From Celoporthe dispersa (taxonomy: Eukaryota; Ascomycota; Sordariomycetes; Diaporthales; Cryphonectriaceae): a stretch of 64,000 nt of DNA. The notes under the pieces are model-generated. The model was given only the letters and a program-made list of their open reading frames with translations, was not told the DNA's origin and ran no database searches. Below are positions 11,411 to 24,300 of this stretch, piece by piece. Made by a program: the position numbers and the translations under genes. The stretch is taken from positions 2,156,001 to 2,220,000 of the forward strand of contig WAID01000007.1 in NCBI GenBank assembly GCA_016584495.1, given 5' to 3'. Numbering within the stretch: the stretch's first letter is position 1; the number at the start of each line of letters is the position of its first letter.

Positions 11411-12920
11411 CTAGGGGCCTCGGCGGCGCGTCGCCGCTGCGCCGCGCTCGCGGTGAAAGTGTCGAAGCGCCTTGTTGAAGCTGCACCCGCGCCGGCTCTC
11501 GGGGCCCTTGTTGACCATGCTGAAGAACAGGTCGGCACGGTGGCCAAAGACAACCATGGCGCCGGCTCCGCTCCGGGATGCGTCCTGCTCGTGGGTAGAC
11601 TCGCCCTTGTACTCGAGCAGCTTTGGCTCCCTGGCACCCTCCAGGCGCCTGGACCGGTGGTGGGAGTGGCGCTTCTTGCTCGAGGTCGTGGTGACGCTTG
11701 CCATGGACTTGCGCTTGTTGGCCTTGCTGGTCGGGTTGTTGGAGGTCCCCGAGCTGGTGAACATGGACATGATGCCATTGCTGGCGCCGCTGACCGGGCG
11801 GCTGGACCGGTGGTGCTTGGAGTGTCTGGACTTCTTGAGGGGGGTGGCGGGCGTCTCGCCGAACTCACCGCCGGATCCTGAGTAGTCGGGCGATGGTAAC
11901 GTCTGGGTCCGGGCCATCATCTTGGACATCCCGCCCGTGAGGCCGGTGTGGAGACCAGGCGCATCGGGCATCTCGAGATCGTGGGTGTCAACGTGGAGCC
12001 GCTTTCTCTTCTTGTCCTTCTTGCCGTCCCTGTCCGACCTCTTGCGCTCCCTGGCGGACCTGGGCAGGGGTGTCTCGAACGTGACGACGGCTGGGATGGG
12101 ACCTGCGCCGTACGAGACCAACTCGTCGTCTGCCATCATCTCCAGGTCGAGGTCGTGAAGCGCCTTGGGCTCCTCGAAGCGGACGAGCTGATTCTGCTCG
12201 CTGGGGACTGCCTCCGAGGGACCAAGAGCCGTGGGCAGGGCAACGGCGGACGCGGTCGGGGTTGGGTTCACCATGTACTCGAAGACGTTGATGTCATTGG
12301 GCGGGGGCGGGCTGGGCGCTGGCGGTGGTGGGTTGGCAGGTTTCTCCCACCCTTCGTAGTCGGGCACCTCCTCGACGTATGCTCGGTGGGCCATGTTGTT
12401 GTCGTTACCGTTACCGTTGCTGTCGTTGGTGTTGTTATTGTTGTAGTTGTTATTGTTCTGCGCAGACGTTGTGCTGCGGTCTGTGGTCTTTGCCTTCTTG
12501 TTCTTGTAGAGAGCGCCCTGGTACTTTTGTTCCTCTGTCATGCAACTCTGGAAGGGGGGGGAGCAAAGCTGATTAGTCTCGGGGTTGTGGTCCCTCTGTC
12601 ATTGTATGACCGTCCGGCGTAACGATGGGCGTCATCATACCGTGTGAGAGCGATAATCGGTGCCCCAGAAGTGGACCATGCAATCAATGCAGGTGAACGT
12701 GGCGGCTCGACAGCGACTCCGGTGAGGATCGAGTTTCTTCTTGGTTAGGACATCGCCGCAGGCTGCGTTCGGTGAGAGAAGAGACGAGGTAGGTCAGCTT
12801 GGGAGCCTGGCGGTCGAAAAGCAGGAAAGGGAGAGGGACTCTGGGTAGAAAAGGTGTGACATGAAGCCCGAGGGGTGGTGGCGTGTCCCGAGGGGGGGGG
12901 GGGGAGAGCTTGTGTGGTAT

Positions 12921-12954
<34 letters not shown>

Positions 12955-13478
12955 CTCCCTCTCTATCTGTGTGTGTGTGTGTGTCTGGGAAAGGATATAT
13001 TGGAATTGGGATGATCATAGCACAGCTCTTAGCACAGAGACATGGCCTCAAGACGGAAAGGGGCAGCTGGAGGGAGGACTGGGGCGGCGGGAATGCGCCA
13101 GGAGGGTGTGACATCAAAGGTCAGGCATCGGCATGACATTGGACTGCAGGGCAAGATGATGCACACTCCCAAGGCTGGAAGGGGACTGGCTGGGCGGGAA
13201 TGGAGATCCGGGGGGGATGTGATGGAGGTGGGGTGTGTGTAGCAAGAAGTACATAGGTCCGTCCCCCCCCCCCAACCCCGGGGCAGGACTGGGGGACAGA
13301 CGAGACAAGAAGGCCCAGCAGCATGCCACAACAGATAGTGACACCAGATCAGGATCAGGTGACAACAAGAGGGCACTGCGCCGGTCTGGTGACGGGCTCG
13401 CTTGCCAGGAGAGAGATATGGTGACTCTGGGGGTTGGGGTGGTAGCGATGGCTTACCTTCGCACTGGAAGCTCACCAT
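11411..13478 (-). CDS. LYAR-type C2HC zinc-finger protein
   Basis: Predicted 426-aa nucleolar-type protein homologous to LYAR (cell growth-regulating nucleolar protein). Exons are 13478-13457, 12762-12641 and 12547-11411. The two zinc fingers lie in the first 50 residues: C6, C9, H21, C25 and C32, C35, H47, C50. The peptide FTCIDCMVHFWGTDYRSHT and then EEQKYQGALYK are hallmarks of the family. Exon 1 has only 22 nt and is identified by phase and by completing the first C-x2-C pair (QCEACGD). After the fingers the protein is disordered, with an Asn-rich tract, a Pro-rich stretch and basic KKDKKRKR and KKSRHSKHHR clusters suited to nuclear or nucleolar targeting. Intron 1 is 694 nt, long for this genome, and carries GT repeats. 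Human LYAR acts in rRNA processing and transcription; the fungal role is inferred. Confidence 0.88.
12911..12984. repeat. GT microsatellite inside the LYAR-type gene intron 1
   Basis: Two blocks of (GT)n separated by a CT-rich interruption, lying within the 694-nt first intron of the LYAR-type gene. On the transcribed strand this reads as an AC-rich tract. Confidence 0.85.
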
Positions 13479-15364
13479 CTTTGACGACTGTCGGGGATGG
13501 GCTGGACTGGGCCGGACTGGGCGTGACTCGGCAGGGAAGAAACCGGTTGTGCTGGTTATTATCGCGACTCCGGCTCTCTTGTTGTGCAGTGTAAGCTGTA
13601 GTGGTGTGGGCGGGACGATGGTTGATTGGCACGCGGCCTGAGGTATGCAGCGAATGACGGACGAGGCGTGTTGATGTCTGACCGGGACGCGCTCCTCTCT
13701 CTTGCAGGTTTGCCTCCCTCCTTGGGGCCCGACCTTGCACCCTGGCGCTGTACTGCTCTCTTGTGCTTCTCCCTCCGGGTGCGATCGTCAGGAATGCACA
13801 GGTTTCGCCACAGATAGCACCGGGTGTAATGAGCAATGCCTGCCTGCCTGCCGACAAGGCTTGTCTCGACTGCTGCGGGCAACACACAAAGTAGTACAGT
13901 AAGTATGCACACACCAGGTTTGCTGTGCCGGTGACGCGCGACGCTGCAGGTGCTGGGAGGGTGTTATATTTTTGTCGTCCTGCAGGAGGACGAGGGAGGG
14001 CAGAGGATTGGTTCCTGGCGGCGACGGATGAGACCCTGCGGAGATGCAGGGCGTCAACGGGGCAAGCAGCGGTTGGCTGGGCCTGAACGGTTGTTGGCTG
14101 GAGCTGGAAGCGAACGCAGGAGATCTGGGCGCGCAGAGAGGAAGAAGATGGCACAATCTTTCCTCCCTCTCCTCTCTCACACAACCCACACGCACGGTGC
14201 GCTGCTGCTTGGTGGGTGACGAGGGGTGGGGTCGCAACGAGGGCAGAGCGAGGGAAACCTTGCACAAGGTTCATGCGAACTCGCCCTTCTGCAAACCCAA
14301 AAGAACCCGAGGGTGTTCTCGTCAGGCTGGCTGACTGAGATATGAAAAGAAGCTGCTGGTCGTGGGGTGGTCCAGGTTCCGGGGTCAATGTTGACAGGTT
14401 GAAAAAGAAGGCAGAAATTTCTGTGTTTGTCCGGGTTGTCATGCACGTCAAACCCGCCTTGGAGACCAGCAGGGCGACGAGTCCTGACTGGGCAGCACTT
14501 GCCACACGCCTCCCTCCCCGGGCCACCCCCACCCCCCACCTTCTTGGCCGTCCTCGGGCAGGTAGGTTCACATTAGTGCCATGGACTGTTCAGCAGCCCA
14601 CCTGCCCACCCAAAACCATGCCCGCCCTGCTGCAGGCGCTCTCTTTTCTTTCTCTTCTGATAATGCTCTCGAGAGATCCTGGTTCCTGCTCCCTCCTGAA
14701 CCAAGAGGACAGGAGAGGGTGAGGGGTTCATCGCCGGAGCTTCTCGGCCCACGCTCGTCCTGGAATGACACCAGGCACAGGAACGGGTGAGAGAAGAGAG
14801 GTGGGGGTCTAAGCCGTTGCTGCAGGCTTGACGTGGTCCCAGTGGTGACAGCCATACAGACCACCTTAGGGGAGGGGGTTCCTGTCGAGACAACGCATCG
14901 TCATCCCCCGGGCGGGACTTGTCGGAAGCCAGACGAGATCTCGTCGGGTCAGCTTCTCCGGTGCTTGTCACGTACAGGGAAAGAACCGTACACCCATCAA
15001 GACGACAGATTCCCCAATAAACAGAGATAGTACTCTGTGTGGTAAATAGACTATTATCAAATAGTACTGCCTTGGCCCCCTTGTGCTTGTTTTTGTTTTT
15101 TAACGGTGGTGGTACTCCTTACAGTGGGGTGGCCCTGGCAACCTGGCGGCTAGGTGATGCACTATGGACAACACCCTCCAGCTTCTTCGAGGCTAGGGCG
15201 AAACGCATCAAACGCGTCGCCCATTGGCTCTACCGGGTCTAATTAAAGACTTCATGCCACCCCCTTCCCCCCCCGAGTCCGGTGTCTGGGGGCGTGAACG
15301 TAAACACACAGGCAAAAAGTAGACAAGGCACTGGACCGACAGACCGACAGACATGCATGCCCGT

Positions 15365-15365
15365 C

Positions 15366-15397
<32 letters not shown>

Positions 15398-15411
15398 TTT
15401 ATATTTATATA
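15365..15411. repeat. (AT)n microsatellite
   Basis: An interrupted TA dinucleotide tract, self-complementary and able to form a hairpin, in otherwise non-coding DNA. Confidence 0.85.
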
Positions 15412-16970
15412 GCAAAAGTCCCTGGCTCTTTTTTCTCGTGAGAGGGAGGAGGGATCTTCAGGGTACATTCCACAAAAACAACCGTGATCCTCTTATGCCT
15501 GGTCCACGGCCGAGATTGACGAGAGACCTGCCGACATCCGCCTGCGCATCATGAACTTGGGCGACGAGCTCGGCCCATATCGCTCGTACAGCATCAGGAC
15601 CGTCCTCGGTCTCGGGCAAGGAGGGAGAGGCAGACGAGAAAACTGCTGAGAAAGAGAGAGAGAGAGAGAGGGTCGACACCACCTTCGAATCTCGCGTGTC
15701 TGGTGCCGGCACTGTCTCACCTCGTGTGTCTGGGTTTCGCCTCGCGGGTGAGGATTGATGTGGCCCGCGAGATTGCGTGTACCGGATCAAGTAACGGGGC
15801 GAGATGCTACCCTCATCTCAGGAGACACGGCTGCCGAGATCAAGGGCGGGCCCAGAAAGTGATGAGCACGACACATCATCTGAGGCGCAAGATGATGATG
15901 ATGCTGCTGCCATCTGTCCTGGGCCAAGGGCGGCTACCCGATACCCAAGACAGCCAGCAGCGAGGGAGGTCCCGACAGGGGAAATTTTGTCCTCAGAAGT
16001 CCAATCTCTCCCTCTCTCTCTCTCTCTGTCTCTCCCCGCCGATGGCGCACTATTTAAACCATTGCAGCCGTTCAGAGATGGGCAGCTCAAGCAAGTCTCG
16101 TCACGATCAAAAAAGGCAGATTCCCACCCAAAAAAAAGAAAAGAAAAAAAAAAAGGCGATGTTCCCCTCTTCTAGTCTGGCGCTCAGGGCTCAAGATCCA
16201 ATCGAGATCTGGGCCGCTTCTCGCCGTGCGCTGCCAGAGGACGAGTCTCCACCAATAACGAGGGCGGGCGGGATGAGAAGAGACGACGCTGGGACGCGCA
16301 GGGATGGCGTTTCAGGTCGTGCACCAGGAGAGACCCCGGGGCCGAAGATGCCGTAGCGACTTGTAACAGATGGCGACGGCGATGAATTAGCATAATTTGT
16401 GGATTTGTGACATCTGCTATGGCCTTGGCCTGATGAGAGATCCGCCTGGCTTGGCCCCTCTCTGCTTATGGGACCATGGGAATACGATGAAGCTATCCGG
16501 CCTCGAGGCGGACGGACAACCTGTGTGCATAGTAGGTTCAGCCTTATCAGCCACTTGGATTTAGCCACATCCCACGGCTGGACGGCGATAAACCTGTGGT
16601 GTGTCTGTGACATGATCTTCAGCCCGTACGTTGAAGCCCGTAGCCTGCAGAACGTACTCCACCCTGACAGCTGTCCCATCAATCATCATCCACCTCTGGT
16701 GGGCTCCAGGCTCCTACCTAGTGTACCAACTCTGATGAAGAGAAGGGGAAAAGAAAGAAGACAAAAAAGATGTGCAGGGAGGGGCATGACGCTGACTCAC
16801 GAGCAGACGTCAGACAGCGGATCTTCCTTCGCTTGAATCCAATCTGACCTGTCTTCTTCCGCCTAGACGTCCACCCTGCAATGTTGTATATAGCCTTTTA
16901 TTCTCCTTCCGCGCTGTGCTTCCTCCGGTCATCGGGTGGCTTGTCCCGAGAAGGAGAAGACATCGGTCCT

Positions 16971-17020
16971 CGTGTGTGTGTGTGTGTGTGTGTGCGTGTG
17001 TGTGTGTGTGTGTGTGTGCG
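16971..17020. repeat. (GT)n microsatellite
   Basis: About 25 GT units with two GC interruptions, in non-coding DNA roughly 1.4 kb upstream of the Bem46-like start codon. Confidence 0.88.
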
Positions 17021-18438
17021 TTGTTCGTTGCATTATTATCACGTATTATAGCACCATACACAAGCAGCCGCCTGGGGGAAGATCTGCAGCAGGGTGTTTT
17101 TGTTCCAGAAACAAAAAGAATGCGGAACAAGACCCACTTCTTCCATCACGAACAGCATCAGCCCACCGCTGGGAGGAGAGTGTCGGAACGTATTCCCCTT
17201 CTGTAACCCATGTGGGATCGATCTCTTCTTTTCTTGTGACCAAACAAAGGTCGATGGGGTTAGAGATGTCGCGTGGCGATCTCTGGTGAAAGCCCGGAGG
17301 GGGGGAGGGGACTGGCCTGGTCCGCTTCACGCCTCGGGCTTCTGCGTTTGATCAACTGCTCAATGCGGCGGTGAGCGCCGAGGGCGGCGTCGTCACGTCT
17401 CCCGTTGGTGCGAGGAGGCGAGAGGCGCGGGGATTAGGGGGAGAGAGAGGGAACAGAGAGAGAGAGAGAGAGAGAGAGAAGGAGGAGGAGGTCCATCTCC
17501 TATTCGGGATACGGAGTCTGGCGTACAGCCCGACCATGTATCACCCACTGTACGGTACCATAGTGCCGGGTTTATTACAGAAGGGATCATGGCACTGTGG
17601 TTCCCCCCCCCCCCCAAGGCTCTGAGACGAGAGCAGGAAACCCCCCTGAGCCTGTGGTGGGGACCGGCAGCGTCAGGGGTCCTGCCTGCTGCTGGGACCA
17701 CAGTGGACCTCAGCGCACCTGCTGTGCCACTGCCCTGTGTCAGTGCCTTCCCGGCAGGTGATGTGCTGTGGGAGGCTTACCTAAGTGCCCAAGTTCTCAC
17801 CAGAGGATTCCGCCCGGCCTGTTAACGTGCATCGCGCATCGTGCATCGTGCATCTCGAGCCCTGAGGTCCCCGGCTGAACCCAGAGCTCAACCTTCCCCT
17901 CATCTCACGGCCCATCCTCGAAGGGGGTGGGAAAACGGGGCCTTGGCGATCCTGGCTGCTGCTGATCTGCTCTGACCTGTCTCCTCTCTCGCGCTCTCTC
18001 CCAGACTACAGGACGGGGCCCTTGTCGGAGAGCAGTGCCTGTCTGTGTCTGCCCGTACTGGCCTGTCCTTGTCTGCGCCCTGTCTCCTCCTCCTCCTCCT
18101 CCTCCTCCTGCTCTGCCCCAGACCAGATCGAGACCGACCAGACGGGACCAACAACAAGCACAGACCTGCCAGAGCACAGAGGACCAGAGAACACAGACTG
18201 CATTGCATTGTACATCCGGAGCCAAGGCACGCCACACACACACACACAGCCTCCTGTCCCCCCCTCCCCCCTTCTCGCCTATTACTCCTGCTTTGACAGT
18301 ACAACCTCCCCGTTGGTCTCCCCCATCTTACACACACACACTCATACACACACTCTCTCTACTACTACCCTACTCCCCCTGTCTCTTCTCTTCCCCTTCT
18401 CCTCTTCTTTTTTTATTATTTATTTTTAATTACCTACC

Positions 18439-19614
18439 ATGTCCTCCCCTCCTCCATCCCAGACTCTCCTCGAGTCAACCGTCTCGCTCCTCGGCACCGC
18501 TGCCTCGTGGATGCGACTACCGGCCATTGCCTCGACTGTAAGGCATACTGCCTCCTCCGTCATGCCCTGATACTATCTTGTCCCCTGCCTGCTTTTGTCC
18601 TTTTCGTCCCCTCCCCTCTGTTCCCCCGCTCGAGACTCCTATGTCGTCGTCCGCCGGCCCGCCGCCATACCTCCTCCTCCTCCTCCTCCTCCTCCTCCCC
18701 CCCTTCCTCCTCGGGGCTCCTACCTCTCCGAATGCGCTGTTCCTTCACGGACGACCTGAGGCGCGACCTGAGGGACCTGGCTAATCTCGTCACATCCAAG
18801 GGCGTTGCTGCTGTTCTCACCTCCCTCCTCTACTTCAAGCAAAAGTGAGTGTCCTCCGCCCTCCCCCCTCCCATGTCCCACCTCCTTCCCCTCCTGTGTC
18901 GCAGCCTGGCCGGGCGCGCCCTCCGTACCGTGCGGTGGCTGACATGGCACCGCGACCACTCGCCCAGGGCCCTGATATACCCGTCGCACATGCCCCCGAA
19001 TGCTCGGACCGACGTCCCGAAACCCTCCCAGTTCGGCATCCAGGACTTCGAGGAGCTGTTCATACCGACGAGCGATGGGGAGAAGCTGTCGGCGTTCTAC
19101 ATCCGAGGCCCACGGCCGGGGCGGAACTCCAACGTCACCGTCTTGATGTTCCACGGGAACGCCGGCAATATCGGGCACCGGGTGCCCATCGCCCGCATGC
19201 TCATCAGCCTCACGGGCTGCAACGTCTTCATGCTCGAGTACCGAGGGTACGGCCTGTCCACCGGCGAGCCCGGCGAGTCGGGCATCTGCCACGACGCGCA
19301 GACCGCCCTCGACTACCTCCGCGGCAGGGCGGAGACCAGCGACCACAAGCTCATCGTGTACGGGCAGAGCCTGGGCGGGGCCGTCAGCATCAAGCTCGTC
19401 GCCGAGAACCAGAAAGACGTCGTCGGCCTGATCCTGGAGAACACCTTCCTCTCCATGCGGAAGCTGATCCCCTCCGTCCTCCCGCCAGCAAGATATCTCT
19501 CCCTGCTGTGCCATCAGGTCTGGCCGAGCGACTCCCTCATACCACAGATCACAAAGGTGCCCATCCTGTTCCTCTCTGGGCTGCAGGACGAGATTGTACC
19601 GTAAGTCGCGCCAC

Positions 19615-19645
<31 letters not shown>

Positions 19646-20149
19646 CCCTTTATTACTCAGCGGCCCCATCTCTTTTCCTCTGGCGAGATTGCTAGAACAG
19701 GAAGACCACTGCAACAGCCAGAACAGACCGACCCTCTAACCGGAAAGGTTGGGGGCCGAGTGTCGTCGTCAAAAACGATCTTCCGACACCGGGGGGTTTT
19801 TTTTCTCATTTCTTTTCCTTTTTCTATTCTTCTCCCTTTCTTTCTTATCATCCTGCCTGCACTATGGGTCTTGTCGTGCTACCATACGGTAGTAATAATA
19901 TGCAGCAGCCCATGCATGACATGCATGTCTCACAGCAAGAGGACCCACGCTAACCTCTTCTTGGCACCCAGTCCAAATCACATGCGCCGCCTCTACGAGC
20001 TGTCGCAAGCACCCAACAAGATCTTCAAGCCGCTCCCCAACGGCGACCACAACTCGAGCGTGCTCGAGGACGGTTACTTTGAGTCTATTGCCGACTTTAT
20101 CGCATCGGTCACGCAGGAGTACCCCTCCACACCACCCGAGAACAAGTAG
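18439..20149 (+). CDS. Bem46-like alpha/beta hydrolase
   Basis: Predicted 317-aa alpha/beta hydrolase of the Bem46/ABHD13 family, membrane-associated and linked to polarity and ascospore germination in Neurospora; its enzymatic substrate is unknown. Exons are 18439-18537, 18801-18844, 18968-19600 and 19972-20149, all frame-consistent, with branch sites CTAAT, CTGAC and CTAAC before the acceptors. The acceptor at 18967 is preferred over 18904 because it gives the family sequence YFKQKALIYPSHMP and has a branch site. An N-terminal hydrophobic segment (GVAAVLTSLLYF) is a likely membrane anchor. The oxyanion-hole motif MFHGNAGN is at about residues 108-115. The nucleophile elbow GQSLGG has Ser182. 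The acid is probably the Asp of LQDEIVP, and the histidine that of NGDHNSS near the C-terminus. Confidence 0.9.
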
Positions 20150-21301
20150 GGATACCCCCCCCCCGGTTCCCAGATATCCTCTCCTTCTCGTCGGCTGGTG
20201 TGGAGGGGGTGGCGCTCATGCTGGGGCGCAGTAGTGGTGGTCCCGTGAGTGTTGTTGCATCCGTCCTGGGAGGGTCATCTGATGTGGACTTGGTGTGGGG
20301 GGAGGGGGGAGGCCCAGGTAGGATTCTCGTGTGTCCTCTGGACCTAAAACTACAAAGGAGGGAGGGTCGAGTACAACTTCGGCCCGCCACTCGGTTGCAG
20401 CCGCGCCCTGTCGAGGGCAAGCTCTGGTTGCGCAGTGGGAGGAGGCGTGCTTTTGATAAAGATACCCCTGATGACGAGCTCGATCATGCAGCTACCTAAA
20501 AATTCAAATATGTCTTAATGTTTCTCCTGCCTGTGTGGGTGGCTCGACCCATCCCCCACCCGCACCTCAAGACTCTGCTCGTGTTGGGACCCTGTGTTCA
20601 TCTGGAGGGTATATGCTGGAAGGATGCCATGAGCGATACTCCCCCGAGACTCATGACTGAGGCACAACAAAAACAAAAAAAAAAAAAGGCCACACAAACC
20701 TCGTATTCCTTAGGTCGTAGCTTTGTAAGACCTCCGGGAGGTGTAAGACGAGGAGGAGGAGCGAGAGAAGACGCATGGAAGAAAGTAAGGGAAGGGGGGT
20801 GGACTCGGCGCTGGTCAGCCAGGAGAGCACTGCGAAAGCTGAGATGAGACCTCCTCACATTTCCCGCGAGGGTGGTGAGCCCAAGATTGCGCACAGATAT
20901 GTCAAGAGACTGTTTACATGATTGTTTTGGAGGTTTTTCCATTTTGGAACCGGGAGAAGGGGGGAGGGGGAAGGAGGTGTTCCCCTACCCGGCCTCCCTT
21001 TCCTGTTCTTCTTCCTTCTTAGCCCTGATGCATCACAGGAGCCGTATGAGCCGGCCTCCAGAGCATCACAGGCTGAGCCCTCGACAGCCTCCCTCTCCAG
21101 AACCCTCGAGCTCTGGTGAAAAATGAGATCTCTTGTGACTTTGCTCTCTTGTGACTTTGTACCCTCTCAAGCGTCCAGCCCTTTCTTTTCTTCTTCTTTT
21201 TTTTTTTTTTTTAACAAACCCCCCCCCAATTCATGAGCCTCACTCAATCATAAAGTGAGAACAAGAGTAGAGGACGGGAGGAGAAGAAGAAAGACAGTCC
21301 C
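20150..21301. other. Convergent 3' intergenic region
   Basis: About 1.15 kb between convergent stop codons. It includes a C run just after the Bem46-like stop (20155-20164), a poly-A run near 20676-20687 and a poly-T run near 21198-21212. No gene or RNA was recognised. Confidence 0.55.
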
Positions 21302-24300
21302 TTACTGTCCGTCACTCTCACCCTCATCAGCTCTCGCCGGCCCCGCCTCCGGGTCCTCCCCACCCACCAAGCCCTTCTGCGCAGGTCCCGCCTCGGCCTT
21401 TGCATTCTCCGCCGCCGCCTCCTCCTCCTCCTTCGGCTTCTCCTGCTGGGGCTGGGTCTTCTTCAAGCCCAGCCTCCTCAGCGCCACAAACCCTGTCTGT
21501 TTGGGCTCGACGACCGACGGGGCCGCCCACTGCCTAGGCCGCGCCGCCGCCCGGCTCGCGACCGTGCTCCAGCCGCCTGCCGAGCCGTTGCCGCCGTCAC
21601 TGCCCTCGCGGCGCACCACGTTCGACCTCGTGGCGTCTACCGCGCAGAGGATGACACCGGCCGCGATGCCGTGGGGGCCGATGGCCCTGGCGAGCTTGGG
21701 CTTGAGGCCGGCGAGCAGGGCCTCGAGCTGGGGAGGGTTGAGCGTGCCGGAGGCGATGCTCGCGGCGGTCGTCTTGGTGGTGGTCCCGACCAGGACCTCC
21801 TCGGAGGGGAGGAAGCTCGTGGTGAAGGTGAGGCCCGGGTTCGACGAGGTCGCGCCCGAGAGCTCAGCCTTGAGCGCCTGGTCGACCTCCTCCGCCGTGA
21901 GGCCGAACCTCGGCCGGGTGAGCAGGAACGCGTTGTACGGCTGCTGAGAGGGCCTGCTCGGGGGAGGCGCTGGTGCCGCTGCTCGGGGGGGAGCGGCCGT
22001 CTTCAGGAGGCGCAGGCACTGCAGCAGCGTCTTCCGCGGCGCCGAGACGAACCGCGGTCCCTTGAAGATGCTGACGTGCCTGTGGGGTTCCGGGTCCTGG
22101 CTCTCGCTGTCGAGGCCGTAGTCCTCCGCAAGCCCGTGGAGGAACTGTCGCTGGTGGGGTTTCATAGGCTTGAAGCGCATGTTCTTGGCGTTCGACTCGG
22201 CGAAGACGCGGAACTCGCGCTCCTGCTGCTGGGCCCACTCGGTATTGTCACGGAGGAACCGGAGCGTGGTGTCCTGGTAGGGGATGTGGTCGTCCGTATG
22301 GTCCGGGTCGACGTTGAGAGCCTCGGCGAGCTGGCGGTTGCGCTTCTGGCGTAGGCACTCCTCGTCGCACCTGAGGGGGTCTCGCTGTGGGCCGCGCGGG
22401 TCGAGGTGCGTAGACAGGCACTTGACCTTCTGCTTGCGCCGCTGGCAGTCGCAGGTGATGAACGTCTCTGACTGGCATGGCTTCTCCTCCTTGCAGGAGA
22501 ATGGCGCATGGCACTGGTCGAGGTCTTCATGCCCGCAGGACTCGCGCGGCTTACCACAGGGCTGTGTGCAGTGGGATCCCGGCACGCCCACATCTTCGCA
22601 GTCACCCCTGTGGCAGAGCAGCTTGCAGTGGTGCGTACTACAGTATGTCAGTCAGGGATGTATGCGCAGCCATGGTCCTTGGAGTGTCGCACGTACCCGC
22701 ACTTGAGACGCTTCCCACAGGGCCGACCACAGCGAGCCTCTGCGAACCAGCATGGCTGGTTGCGTAGGACCTCCTTGCCACAGATGCACGTCTTCTCGAC
22801 CAGGAACGGGCACTTGGGGCATTCTACATCGTCAGGATGACATTGGTGTTCCACCTGGGGGTGTCCGCAGGCTCGCGCGCGTGCAGGGGAACCGACACTG
22901 CGGCGGTTGGGTGCCACACTGAACATAGCCAAATTAGTCCTTGTGCGATTCTTTTTCCCGGCGGATAGCATCGTCCCCCTCAAGGCCGACAATATATACA
23001 TACCGGTTGGGGAGGGTAGAGCGTGGTGCGCCCACAGGAACAGCTGATCTCCTCGAAGATAGCCTCCAGGCAGCTCGGGCACGGTCCCTTGTGGCACAGC
23101 TGCTGGCAGAAGTGCTTGCCGCACTTGAGGAGCCGGTTGCAGGTTCTTGTGCAGATATGCTCGTCTTCCACATCCTCCTGCGCCGGGCCGGCAGCCCGAC
23201 GCCTGTTTGCCTGGCGCTTGGCTGCCCTCTTCTCCCCAGGGCAGCAGTGGACGTCGCAAGAGTGTCGTCCACAGTTCAGGACTGCCCGACACACCCGAGG
23301 GCACTCGGGCTTTACTGTCTCCTCTGGGGGCACTCCGTGGCAGATCGTCGACACCGTAGTCCTGCTGCAGCGGCACCTGATATCCGTCTTCTGCCAGCAG
23401 GGGTTGCAAGCTCCTACGTGGCAGAGATCTGGGCACTGGTGCCCGCAGGAGAGGGTCTTACCGCATTTCTTGGAGCAGTGCTCGATCTTGTCCGAGCAGG
23501 ACCGTCTCGGTTCTGCCATGACCTCCTCCAGGGGCGTCTTGCCGCAGGGGCAGTGGGTGACGACGTCGGGCGAATTTGGACAGTGCGCTGCTTCCTCCTC
23601 TTGCGGGTGGCATCCCTTCCGGCACTGATGCACACCGCAGTCGAACTTTCTTGTGCAGGGTGCCTGGCAGGCGAAGGAGCCTTCAAACCAGCCCGAGACC
23701 TCTGAGGCCTGCACCTGTCCGTGGTTAAAAGACTCGAGCAGGTCGTCCCGCTGCTCGCAGGGTATCTCCTTGGCCTCCTTACCACAGTAGCAGGTTGAGG
23801 GCACCATCACCTCGCAGGCGCCGCAGACGCCTGGGTGGCACTCCTGGGGGCAGAGGTGTTCTCCACACGGCAGCAGGTCCGCACAGGTCTCGTTGCAGCT
23901 GAAGCCCTTGGTGTAGTCTGTATCAGCACATCTCTTCTGGGACGTGTTCTTTCCGCAGTAGCAAGGCTGCACGGGGCCCATCAGGGGTGCAGGGGGGGCA
24001 AGGGCCGGAGTGGCACATCAGACCACAGGGATGCGGACAGGTGCCGCGAGGCTTGGAGCATGTCTGCCCACAAGAGTGGGGTGGCAGCCCTGGTGTCGAC
24101 CGCGGGTTGATCTCCTTGCCGCACCAGCAGTGGTAGGAGCCCGGGTCCTCTGTCAGCTTCGAGTTGCACCCAGGACATCGCCACGTGGGCTCGGCACCCT
24201 GTGGCTGCTTGTCGTTCTCCATCTGGCTCTTGAACCACTTCTTGGTACAGTGGTAGTGGGTGACGGTCCAGCACAGGGTGCACGTCCAGATCCGCGAGGT

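Larger units (their letters stand above)
13479..18438. promoter_or_regulatory. Long divergent region between the LYAR-type and Bem46-like genes
   Basis: A 5-kb region between two divergent start codons, where I find no conserved gene. It contains (AT)n at 15365-15411, a GA run at 15651-15670, a CT run at 16006-16030, (GT)n at 16971-17020, a GA run at 17455-17480, a short GCATCGT tandem near 17828-17853 and CT/CA-rich leader sequence from 18220. A frame open for 372 codons on the minus strand (14571-13453) has no family signature and begins at GTG. The size and pyrimidine-rich tracts fit extended promoter and 5' leader sequence; a long non-coding RNA cannot be excluded. Confidence 0.5.

Noticed and set aside
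18845..18904. Alternative 60-nt second intron of the Bem46-like gene
   Set aside because: It is in frame but lacks a branch-site adenosine and would insert extra residues into the conserved FKQKALIYPS block; the acceptor at 18967 has a CTGAC branch site and restores the block.
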